A stretch of 64,000 nucleotides of DNA from CAVQWT01 sp963717705 (GTDB lineage Bacteria; Pseudomonadota; Gammaproteobacteria; Burkholderiales; Casimicrobiaceae). Made by a program: the position numbers and the translations under genes. Each line of letters starts with the position of its first letter. The stretch's first letter is position 1. The DNA lies in contig CAVQWT010000005.1 of the NCBI GenBank assembly GCA_963717705.1, positions 558,001-622,000 of the forward strand, read 5' to 3'. Positions 26,597-34,434 of the stretch are shown here, piece after piece. Under the pieces are notes generated by a model. The model worked only from the letters and a program-made list of their open reading frames with translations. It did no database searches and was not told the origin of the DNA.

Positions 26597-26602
26597 TACA
26601 AT
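26597..26602 (+). promoter_or_regulatory. candidate -10 element of the RidA gene
   Basis: TACAAT in the divergent DUF423/RidA gap gives a leader of about 55 nt before ATG 26664. No clear -35 is visible. Confidence 0.35.
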
Positions 26603-26663
26603 CTCCGATGAGGACGGCGCCGCCGGCGACGGCCTCCGAGTGGCAACTTCAGGATACAACAAC

Positions 26664-27041
26664 ATGACAATCGAACGCCGCGGCGTCGGCAAGCGCCTTT
26701 CCGAAATGGTCGTGTTCCAGCCCGCGGTCAGCGAGCGGCTGGTCTTCCTCGCCGGGCAGGTCGCCGACGATCCCAAGGCCGACATCACCGGCCAGGCGCA
26801 GCAGGTGCTGGCGCAGATCGACGAGCTGCTGTTCGAGGTCCGCTCGGACAAGACGCGCCTGCTGTCGGCGACGATCTATCTGCCCGACATGAAGAACTTC
26901 GCCGCGATGAACGCCGTCTGGGAGGCGTGGGTCGCGCCCGGCCATCCGCCGGCGCGCGCGACGGTGCAGGCCAGCCTCGCCGCGCCCGAGTACCTGATCG
27001 AGATCCAGGTCGTCGCCACCGCCCCCGCGGTCGGCGCCTGA
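26664..27041 (+). CDS. RidA/YjgF-family protein
   Basis: A 125-residue protein of the RidA superfamily. These trimeric enzymes hydrolyse reactive enamine/imine intermediates released by PLP enzymes. Typical blocks are VFLAGQVADDPKADITGQAQQVLAQID, LLSATIYLPDMKNFAAMNAVWEAWV (given in short form) and HPPARATVQASLAAPEYLIEIQVVA. The Arg in PPARATVQ corresponds to the conserved substrate-carboxylate-binding Arg. It stands 28 nt upstream of a PLP aminotransferase gene (astC-type), a logical partner. The ATG has AGGATA upstream. Confidence 0.9.
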   Translation: MTIERRGVGKRLSEMVVFQPAVSERLVFLAGQVADDPKADITGQAQQVLAQIDELLFEVRSDKTRLLSATIYLPDMKNFAAMNAVWEAWVAPGHPPARATVQASLAAPEYLIEIQVVATAPAVGA

Positions 27042-27069
27042 CCTCACCCGACCTCCGCCGGAGCCGCCG

Positions 27070-28380
27070 ATGAATTCGCCCGCCGACGCCAATGCCGCCG
27101 CCCGCGCCACCGCCCCCGCGACGGCGTCGGCGCGACGCGACGTCGAAGCCGCCGGAGGCGCGGGGGCACTGCCGGTGACGCGCGCCGATTTCGACCGGCT
27201 GATGGTGCCGTGCTACGCGCCCGCCGCGTTCGTGCCGGTGCGCGGCGAGGGCTCGCGCGTGTGGGACCAGGACGGCCGGATGTACATCGACTTCGCCAGC
27301 GGCGTCGCGGTCACCGCGCTCGGCCACTGCCACCCGGCGATGGTGCGCACGATCGAGGAGCAGGCGAGGAAGCTCTGGCACGTGTCGAACTGGTTCACCA
27401 ACGAACCCGCGCTGCGGCTGGCCGCGCGCCTCACCGCGCACACCTTCGCGGACCGCGCGTTCTTCTGCAATTCCGGCGCGGAAGCCAACGAGGCCGCGCT
27501 CAAGCTCGCGCGCCGGTACGCCCACGACCGCTTCGGCGCACACAAGATGCGGGTGGTGTCGACGCTGAACGCCTTCCACGGCCGCACGCTGTTCACCGTC
27601 ACCGCCGGCGGGCAGGCGAAATACTCGAGCGGCTTCGGCCCCAATCCCGAGGGCTTCACGCACCTGCCGTACAACGACGTCGCCGCGCTCGAGGCCGAGT
27701 TCGCCGCGCACGGCGCCGACATCTGTGCGGTGATCCTGGAACCGATGCAGGGCGAAGGCGGCATGCGCCCCGGCACGCCCGAGTACCTGCAGGCGGCGCG
27801 GCGGCTGTGCGACGCGCACGGCGCGCTGCTGATCCTCGACGAGATCCAGTCCGGCATGGGGCGCACCGGCGCGCTGTTCTCCTACATGCACAAGGGCATC
27901 ACGCCCGACATCCTGACCAGCGCCAAGGGCCTGGGCGGCGGCTTCCCCATCGGCGCGATGCTGACGACCGACAAGGTCGCCCCCGCGTTCAGCGCGGGAG
28001 TCCACGGCACCACCTACGGCGGCAACCCGCTCGCCTGCGCCGTCGCGGGCACGGTGTTCGACATCATCAACACCACCGAGGTCCTCGACGGCGTGAAGGC
28101 GCGGCACGCGCTGTTCATGGAGGGCCTGAAGGCAATCAACGTACGCCGGCGCGTGTTCGCCGACCTGCGCGGCGAAGGCGTGTGGATCGGCGGCGAGCTC
28201 GACCTGCCGTGGAAGGGCAAGGCGGCCGACGTGATGAAGGCCGCGAGCGACGCGGGGCTGCTGCTGCTGATGGCGGGCCCGGACGTCGTGCGCATCGCGC
28301 CGTCGCTGGTGATTTCGCTCGACGAGATCCTCGAGGGCCTGGCCCGGCTCGAGACCGCGCTCAACCGGGCGCTGGCGTAG
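27070..28380 (+). CDS. astC: acetylornithine/succinylornithine aminotransferase family (AstC-type)
   Basis: A 436-residue class III PLP aminotransferase. The first about 35 residues are a non-conserved Ala/Thr-rich extension. The core shows DFASGVAVTALGHCHPAMV, FCNSGAEANEAALKLAR, FHGRTLFTVTAGGQ, LILDEIQSGMGRTG and SAKGLGGGFPIGAML, with the PLP-binding Lys. Because astA and astB follow directly, succinylornithine transamination in arginine catabolism is the likely role. The enzyme may also serve as ArgD. AstD and AstE are not in the window. Confidence 0.88.
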   Translation: MNSPADANAAARATAPATASARRDVEAAGGAGALPVTRADFDRLMVPCYAPAAFVPVRGEGSRVWDQDGRMYIDFASGVAVTALGHCHPAMVRTIEEQARKLWHVSNWFTNEPALRLAARLTAHTFADRAFFCNSGAEANEAALKLARRYAHDRFGAHKMRVVSTLNAFHGRTLFTVTAGGQAKYSSGFGPNPEGFTHLPYNDVAALEAEFAAHGADICAVILEPMQGEGGMRPGTPEYLQAARRLCDAHGALLILDEIQSGMGRTGALFSYMHKGITPDILTSAKGLGGGFPIGAMLTTDKVAPAFSAGVHGTTYGGNPLACAVAGTVFDIINTTEVLDGVKARHALFMEGLKAINVRRRVFADLRGEGVWIGGELDLPWKGKAADVMKAASDAGLLLLMAGPDVVRIAPSLVISLDEILEGLARLETALNRALA

Positions 28381-28466
28381 GTCCGGCCCGCGCGACGACG
28401 GCCGATGGACTCCGGACCCGGTCCAGACCGCGCGCGGCGCGCCCGCCGGCCCCGCTGATCGCGCGC

Positions 28467-29513
28467 ATGTTCCTCGTCCGCCCGATCGCGCGCGCCGACC
28501 TGCCCGCGGTGCTCGCGCTGTCCGAGCGCACCGGCACCGGCCTCACCACACTGCCCGCCGACCGCGAGCGGCTGGCGGCGCGGATCGAGCGCTCGCTCGC
28601 GTCGTTCGCGGGCAGCGCGACGCGCGCCGACGAATGCTACGTGTTCGTGCTGGTCGATGCGGGCAGTGATCGCGTCGCCGGCATCGCGGCGATCGAGGCT
28701 GCCGTCGGCCTGGCCGAACCGTTCTACAACTTCCACGTCGGCACGCTGGTGCACGCATCGCGCGCGCTCGACGTCTACACCGTCGCGCCGACGCTGTTCC
28801 TCGCCAACGACCACACCGCGCACACCGAGCTGTGCTCGCTGTTCCTCGACCAGGCGCACCGGCACGCGAAGAACGGGCCGCTGCTCGCCAAGAGCCGGCT
28901 GCTGTTCATCGCGGAATTCGCCGACCGCTTCGCGCCGAAGGTCATCGCCGAGATGCGCGGTCGGCTCGACGCCGGCGGCAGGAGCCCGTTCTGGGAGGGA
29001 CTGGGGCGCCACTTCTTCGCGATGGAGTACTCGACCGCGGACTACCTCACCGGGCTCGGCCAGAAGGCGTTCATCGCCGAGCTGATGCCGCGCCACCCGG
29101 TGTACGTGAACCTGCTGCCGGAGACGGCGCGGGCGGCGATCGGCGAGGTCCACGCCGACACCCTGCCGGCGCGCGCGATGCTGGAGCAAGAGGGATTTCG
29201 CTACGAGGGCTACGTAGACATCTTCGACGCCGGCCCGACGCTCGAGTGCTTCCGCGACGACATCGGCGCGGTCGAGCGCAGCGTCGTGCTGCCGGTGCAG
29301 CTGGGCGAGGAGGATCCGGTGCCCGACAGCCTCGCCGAGGGCATCCTGTGGCTGGTCGCCAACCGGAGTTTCGCCGGCTTCCGCGCGGCGATCGTCGCCG
29401 CCTCGGCCCGCCTCGACCGCTTTCCGCTGCCGCCGTACACCGCGCGCCAGCTCGGCGTCGGCGACGGCGACACCGTCCGCGCGGTGCCGCTCGCGCCCCG
29501 GGACCGTCGCTGA
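28467..29513 (+). CDS. astA: arginine N-succinyltransferase
   Basis: A 348-residue enzyme that transfers succinyl from succinyl-CoA to arginine, the first step of the AST pathway. It begins MFLVRPIARADLPAVLALSE in GNAT-like fashion. Conserved blocks include YNFHVGTLVHASRALDVY, FLANDHTAHTELCSLFLD, GRSPFWEGLGRHFFAMEYS and LPETARAAIGEVHADTLPA (abbreviated). The length matches the family. ATG 28467 lies 86 nt after astC; the leader between them is Arg-coding in every frame and carries no feature I can name. The astB start follows 6 nt after the stop. Confidence 0.95.
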   Translation: MFLVRPIARADLPAVLALSERTGTGLTTLPADRERLAARIERSLASFAGSATRADECYVFVLVDAGSDRVAGIAAIEAAVGLAEPFYNFHVGTLVHASRALDVYTVAPTLFLANDHTAHTELCSLFLDQAHRHAKNGPLLAKSRLLFIAEFADRFAPKVIAEMRGRLDAGGRSPFWEGLGRHFFAMEYSTADYLTGLGQKAFIAELMPRHPVYVNLLPETARAAIGEVHADTLPARAMLEQEGFRYEGYVDIFDAGPTLECFRDDIGAVERSVVLPVQLGEEDPVPDSLAEGILWLVANRSFAGFRAAIVAASARLDRFPLPPYTARQLGVGDGDTVRAVPLAPRDRR

Positions 29514-29519
29514 GCGCCG

Positions 29520-30848
29520 ATGACGCTGGTCAACTTCGACGGCATTCCCGGCCCGACGCACAACTACTCGGGCCTCGCGCGCGGCAATCTCGCGGCGGAG
29601 AAGAACGCGCAGCACCGGTCGAATCCGCGCGCGGCAGCGCGCCAGGGCCTCGCCAAGATGCGCTCGCTGGCCGCGCTGGGGTACGCGCAGGCGGTGCTGC
29701 CGCCGCACGAGCGGCCGCACCTGCCGGCGTTGCGCGCGCTGGGTTTCGCCGGCGACGACGCGGCAGTGCTCGCCCGCGCCGCGCGCGAAGCCCCCGCGCT
29801 GCTCGCCGCGTGCTCGTCGGCGGCCGCGATGTGGGTCGCCAACGCGGCGACGGTCAGCCCCTCGGCCGACACCGCCGACGGCCGTGTCCACCTCACGCCC
29901 GCCAACCTGGTCAGCCATTTCCACCGCGCGCTCGAGGCCGCGACGACGACGCGCGTGCTGCGCGCGATCTTCGCCGACCCCGCGCGCTTCGTCGTCCACG
30001 ACCCGCTGCCGGCGGCGCCGCAGCTCGGTGACGAGGGCGCCGCCAACCACACCCGCCTCGACACCGGCGACGGCCGCCCCGGCGTCGAGCTGTTCGTCCA
30101 CGGCAGGAGCGCGTTCGCCGGCGGCCCGGCGCCGACGCGCTTCCCCGCGCGGCAGACGCGCGAGGCGAGCGAGGCGATCGCGCGCCGCCACGGCCTCGAT
30201 CCGGCGCGGACGGTGTTCGCGCAGCAGGCACCCGCGGCCATCGACGCCGGCGTGTTCCACAACGACGTGATCGCCGTCGGCGAAGGGCCGGTGCTGTTCT
30301 GCCACGAGCACGCGTTCGTCGACACGCCGGCCGTGCTCGCGGTGCTGGCGGCCCGCCTCGGTCCGGGGTTCCGCGCGGTCAGCGTGCCGGCAGGCGAGGT
30401 CTCGTACGACGACGCGGTCGCCACCTACCTCTTCAACAGCCAGCTGCTGCCGCGGGCGGACGGGCGCTTCGTGCTGATCGCGCCGGCCGACGTCGGCGCG
30501 CGGCCGCGCGTGGCCGCGTATCTCGAGCGGCTCGCCGCCGGCGACGGCCCGATCGCCGAGGTGCAGCGCTTCGACTTGCGCGAGAGCATGGCCAATGGCG
30601 GCGGCCCCGCGTGCCTGCGCCTGCGCGTGCACCTGACTGTTGCCGAGCGCGCGGCGATCGGCCCGCGGGTATGGCTCGACGACGCGCTGGCGGCCGATCT
30701 CGACGCGTGGATCGGCCGCCATTACCGCGACCGGCTGGTGCCCGGCGACCTCGCCGATCCGGCGCTGCTCGACGAGTCGCGGCGCGCGCTCGACGAGCTC
30801 ACCGCGCTCTTGCGGCTGCCGTCGGTCTACCCGTTCCAGCTCGGCTAG
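29520..30848 (+). CDS. astB: N-succinylarginine dihydrolase
   Basis: A 442-residue pentein-fold hydrolase that converts succinylarginine to succinylornithine, CO2 and ammonia. It begins NFDGIPGPTHNYSGLARGN and has KNAQHRSNPRAAARQGLAKM, MWVANAATVSPSADTADGRVH (shortened), the catalytic-His region GAANHTRLD, and near the end MANGGGPACLRLR with the nucleophilic Cys. It is the last gene of the astCAB unit. Its stop overlaps the stop of the convergent MFS gene by four bases. Confidence 0.96.
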   Translation: MTLVNFDGIPGPTHNYSGLARGNLAAEKNAQHRSNPRAAARQGLAKMRSLAALGYAQAVLPPHERPHLPALRALGFAGDDAAVLARAAREAPALLAACSSAAAMWVANAATVSPSADTADGRVHLTPANLVSHFHRALEAATTTRVLRAIFADPARFVVHDPLPAAPQLGDEGAANHTRLDTGDGRPGVELFVHGRSAFAGGPAPTRFPARQTREASEAIARRHGLDPARTVFAQQAPAAIDAGVFHNDVIAVGEGPVLFCHEHAFVDTPAVLAVLAARLGPGFRAVSVPAGEVSYDDAVATYLFNSQLLPRADGRFVLIAPADVGARPRVAAYLERLAAGDGPIAEVQRFDLRESMANGGGPACLRLRVHLTVAERAAIGPRVWLDDALAADLDAWIGRHYRDRLVPGDLADPALLDESRRALDELTALLRLPSVYPFQLG

Positions 30849-32119
30849 TCGGCGGCGACCGTCGGCAGCTTGTGGTGCCGTCGCACCGGCGACCACGCGA
30901 TCGCGCCCGCCGCGAGCAGCAGGCCCAGCACGCCGACGGTGATCAGCGTGCCGCGCAGCCCGACGAGCGTGGCCAGCGCTCCGCCGGCGAGCGAACCCAG
31001 CGGCGCCGCGGCGACGGACAGGAAGCGCATCGTCGCCGTCATCCGGCCGAGCAGCCGGTCCGGCGTGATCGCCTGCCGTAGCGCCAGGTAATTGATCCCC
31101 CACAGCACGCCGCCGAAGTCGAACAGCAGCATCGCAGCGCCCAGCGCGACGGTCGCGAACCAGACGGGCCCGGAGATGAAGCCGAACGCCTGCCAGGCGA
31201 TCGCGGTCGCGAGGAGGCCGTGGACGATCACCGGCCCGACGCCCAGCCGCGCCGACAGCTTCTCCGCCGACGCCGCCGCGAGCATGCAGCCGAGGCCGCC
31301 GAAGATGTAGGCGACGCCGATGGCGCCGGCGGACAGCCCGAGCTCGCGCGTGGCGAACAGGATCAGCACCGCGAGCTGCATGTGGTGGAGCAGCTGCCAC
31401 AGGCCTGCGAGCCACGCCAGCGCGAACAGCGTCCGGTTGTGGCGGACGAGCTTCAGCCCCTCGACGATCTCGGCGGTGACCGACTGCCGCGGGCCGTCGT
31501 GCGGCACGTCCTGCGGCGCCCGGATCCGGCGCAGCATCAGCGCCGAGATGAAGAACGTCACCGCGTCGAGCGCGATGGCGAACGGCGCCGTCATCAGCTG
31601 GATGAGGCCGCCCGCGAGCCCGGGCCCGACCAGCGCCGACGACGTCTCGCCCAGCGAGATCTTGGCGTTGGCCTCGACCAGCCGCTTGCGTCCGGCCATC
31701 TGCGCCAGCAGCACCTGGTACGCCGCGCCGCCGACGACGTTCTGCGCCCCGCACAGGAACCCGACGACGTAGAGCACCTCCATCGACAGGTGCTGGGTGA
31801 ACGCGGCGACCGGGATCGCGAGCAGCGCGAGGCCGCGCCCGAGGTCGGCGAGGATGACGATCGGCAGCTTGCGCACGCGGTCGAGCAGCACGCCGGCGTG
31901 CAGCGAGACGAGCGCGAACGGCAGCGTCTCCAGCGCCACCAGCACGCCCATCTGCATCGGCGTCGCGTCCAGCAGCACGGCGGCCGTCAGCGGCAGCGCG
32001 AGATTGGTGATCTGCGCGCCGAACGCCGTGATGGTCATCGACGTCCACAGGCGCAGGAAGTCCGGGCGGCGCCAGAGGCCGCCGAAGAATCGCCCGAATT
32101 GTCGTGACAGCGTTGCCAT
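30845..32119 (-). CDS. MFS exporter, EntS/MFS_3-like
   Basis: A 424-residue transporter with about twelve helices. It begins FGRFFGGLWRRPDFLRLWTSMTI, shows AFGAQITNLALPLTAAVLLDATPMQMGVL (in part), then the loop LLDRVRKLPIVILADLGRG, an MFS signature variant. This is the layout of drug and siderophore exporters such as EntS. The tail after the last helix is basic. The substrate is unknown. It is convergent with astB and not obviously linked to its neighbours. Confidence 0.88.
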   Translation of the reverse strand: MATLSRQFGRFFGGLWRRPDFLRLWTSMTITAFGAQITNLALPLTAAVLLDATPMQMGVLVALETLPFALVSLHAGVLLDRVRKLPIVILADLGRGLALLAIPVAAFTQHLSMEVLYVVGFLCGAQNVVGGAAYQVLLAQMAGRKRLVEANAKISLGETSSALVGPGLAGGLIQLMTAPFAIALDAVTFFISALMLRRIRAPQDVPHDGPRQSVTAEIVEGLKLVRHNRTLFALAWLAGLWQLLHHMQLAVLILFATRELGLSAGAIGVAYIFGGLGCMLAAASAEKLSARLGVGPVIVHGLLATAIAWQAFGFISGPVWFATVALGAAMLLFDFGGVLWGINYLALRQAITPDRLLGRMTATMRFLSVAAAPLGSLAGGALATLVGLRGTLITVGVLGLLLAAGAIAWSPVRRHHKLPTVAAD

Positions 32120-32532
32120 GGTGAAACCTGTTCTCGTGCCCGGGGCCGCGATGGGCCGGCGCGCGTGACCGCGCGGAAGAACAGACGGGATGCGTGGAGT
32201 TGAAGCTACGGATCCCGCCTGCCGCCTGGCGGGGGGACCCGGCAGGCGCCTACCCGGCGGCGACGCGCGGGCAGGTCGGTCGGTGCGTCGACGGCAGGTC
32301 GACCGCCGCGATGCCCGGCTCCCAGGCGAGGGAGCCGCTCACGCGCGCGACCGCGGCCGACGCCGTGACGGCGGCAGACGACGGCAAGTGAAGGCGCGTG
32401 ATGGACATGGGACCCCGGTGCAGGATTGCTACGAAACCGAGTCTACGCGGCGCGGCGCGCCGCCGCAATCGCCGGACCGCAGGCCGGTGCTTCCGCGCGC
32501 TTGCGCTGTTGCAACGGCGCGACGCGTCGCCT
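32120..32532. other. 413-nt region without a supported gene
   Basis: It lies between the start of the MFS exporter and the end of a solute-binding-protein gene, both on the minus strand, so it must hold the MFS promoter. Two short open frames (32194-32391 plus and 32250-32468 minus) exist, but neither has a good ribosome site or recognisable sequence. No tRNA, terminator or repeat was found. Confidence 0.5.
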
Positions 32533-34434
32533 TCAGCGGGCGCGCTTCTGCGCCGCCGGATCGACGTCCAGGTAAAGCCACGCGTGCTCGCGGTAGACGT
32601 GCTTCTTGTAGCCGTCGACCCATGGCCGCACCAGCGTGTTCTCGACCCGCCAGACGCCGAGATCCCAGGGGTTGAACGCGTTGACCTGCTCGGCCAGCGT
32701 GCGGTACATCGCGGTGCGCTCCGGCCCGTCGGGAACGCGCTTGGTCTTCGCGTACACCGCGTCGTACTCGGGCCGGCTGAACCGCGAGTAGTTCGACTGC
32801 CCGATGTTCCTCGAGTACAGGAGCTGCATGAACGCGTCGCCCTCGCCGTACTGGGTTATCCAGCCGACCGGCCACATCTGCAGCTTGCCGGCGCGCCCCA
32901 TCTTCAGCAGGTCGGGCCACTTCTGCTTCAGGAAATCGATGCGGATGCCGATCGCCGTCATGTTCTTCTTCCACAGCTCGTCGCGCTCGCGGTCGCGGCC
33001 GGCGGTGGCGCTGCCCATGGTGATGGCGAGCGGCGAGCCGTCGGGCAGCTCGCGGAAGCCGTCGCCGTCGCGATCCCGGTAGCCGAAGCGGTCGAGCAGC
33101 TTGCGCGCGAGCTCGGGGTCGTACGGCGGGCGGGCGGAAAAGCCCTCGCTGTGCCCGGCGACCACGGGGGGGATCGGCTGCGTCGCGCGGATCGCCTGCC
33201 CCTGGTACCAGACGCGGATCAGCTCGTCGGTATTGAAGCCCATCACCATCGCCCGGCGCAGCGCGACCTTGTCGGGCGTGTAGCCGCCGACGACGGGATC
33301 GTCCATGTTGAAATAGGTGTACGCGAGCGCCGGCTGCGCCGCGCGTGCGTGGCGCACGCCCTCCTTCGCGTAGTACGGCTTCAGCGCGTTGCCGGCGTCG
33401 AGGACGTTGCCGATCAGGTCGGCGGGGACGTTGACGAAGTCCGCCTCCCCTGCATTGAACGCCAGCAGGTGGGGGTTCGACTCCTCGATGATCGAGACCT
33501 CGACGCGGCCGATCTGCGGCAGCCGCTTCCCCTTCATCCGCGCGATCATCGGTGCGTCGGCCGGCTCGCCGGCCGCGGGGAAGCGGACATCGCGGAAGCC
33601 GGGGTTGGCCTCGAGCACGATGCGTTGGCCGCGCCGCCACTCCTTCAGTCGGAACGGCCCGGTGCCGACGGGGTTCGCCATCGCCCAGCCCGAAGCGTCG
33701 CCGTAGGCCTCGATCACCTCGCGCGCGACCGCCGCCATCGCCGCATGCGACAGGTACCCCAGCAGCACGTAATCGGGCTCGACCAGCTCGATGCGGATGG
33801 TGTAGCGGTCGAGCGCGCGCAGCCCCGGAATCACCGCGTCGTAGTCGAGCCTGCCGTCCTGCTTCGCCTTCGCCAGCACCGGCTCGGCCCCCGCCAGCTT
33901 GCCATCGAGGAACCAAAGGAACGGCGCGCGCATCCGCGGGTCGAGCAGGCGCTTCCAGGCGTAGACGTAGTCGTGCGCGGTCAGCTCGCGCTTCGCACCC
34001 TTGAACGCCGGATCGTCGGCGAAGTGGATCCCCGGCCGGATCCTGATCGTCCACACCCGGCCGTCCGCCGAGATCTCCGGCAGCGCCGCTGCGGTGTTCG
34101 GCACCATCCGGTAAGGCCGTGCCAGCCAGTCGTACGCGTAGAGCGAATCGAAGATCGCGCGCTCGATGTTCGCCGAGTAGTAGTCCGACGTCGCCTGCGG
34201 GTCGAACCCGGTCTCGGCGGTGGGAAACACGACGCGCAGCACCTTCGCCGGATCGGCCCACGACGGCGCCTGCGCCAATCCCGGCGCAGGCGCGAACGCA
34301 GCGACTGCCAGCGCCGCAGCCCATGCCAGCACGCCGAACCGCCGGCGCACCCGCGACGGCGCGACCCTGCCGCCAGGCCCGCCAGCCCCGCCGTCGACCG
34401 GGCCCGCGGCGGCCGGGGCGAGGCCCGCGCTCAC
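32533..34434 (-). CDS. ABC transporter substrate-binding protein, family 5 (peptide/nickel type), downstream copy
   Basis: A 633-residue periplasmic protein. The GTG start at 34434 overlaps the upstream stop (GTGA), and a signal peptide follows (VLAWAAALAVAAFAPAPGLAQA). The SBP_bac_5 pattern is present: KVLRVVFPTAETGFDPQATSD, LPEISADGRVWTIRIRPGIHFADDPAF, YAWKRLLDP, NPVGTGPFRLKEWRRGQRIVLEANP and, late, IGIRIDFLKQKWPDLLKM. It follows a close homologue with the same motifs. Neither permease nor ATPase genes are nearby. Ligands of the family include oligopeptides and other small solutes; this one is unknown. Confidence 0.9.
   Translation of the reverse strand: MSAGLAPAAAGPVDGGAGGPGGRVAPSRVRRRFGVLAWAAALAVAAFAPAPGLAQAPSWADPAKVLRVVFPTAETGFDPQATSDYYSANIERAIFDSLYAYDWLARPYRMVPNTAAALPEISADGRVWTIRIRPGIHFADDPAFKGAKRELTAHDYVYAWKRLLDPRMRAPFLWFLDGKLAGAEPVLAKAKQDGRLDYDAVIPGLRALDRYTIRIELVEPDYVLLGYLSHAAMAAVAREVIEAYGDASGWAMANPVGTGPFRLKEWRRGQRIVLEANPGFRDVRFPAAGEPADAPMIARMKGKRLPQIGRVEVSIIEESNPHLLAFNAGEADFVNVPADLIGNVLDAGNALKPYYAKEGVRHARAAQPALAYTYFNMDDPVVGGYTPDKVALRRAMVMGFNTDELIRVWYQGQAIRATQPIPPVVAGHSEGFSARPPYDPELARKLLDRFGYRDRDGDGFRELPDGSPLAITMGSATAGRDRERDELWKKNMTAIGIRIDFLKQKWPDLLKMGRAGKLQMWPVGWITQYGEGDAFMQLLYSRNIGQSNYSRFSRPEYDAVYAKTKRVPDGPERTAMYRTLAEQVNAFNPWDLGVWRVENTLVRPWVDGYKKHVYREHAWLYLDVDPAAQKRAR

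Noticed and set aside
28014..32048. 1344-codon minus-strand open frame across astC-astA-astB and the MFS gene
   Set aside because: It spans several well-identified genes in an unrelated frame and shows only Arg/Ala-rich sequence.
32194..32468. Two short open frames in the gap upstream of the MFS exporter
   Set aside because: No ribosome site, no recognisable sequence; such frames are expected by chance at this GC content.
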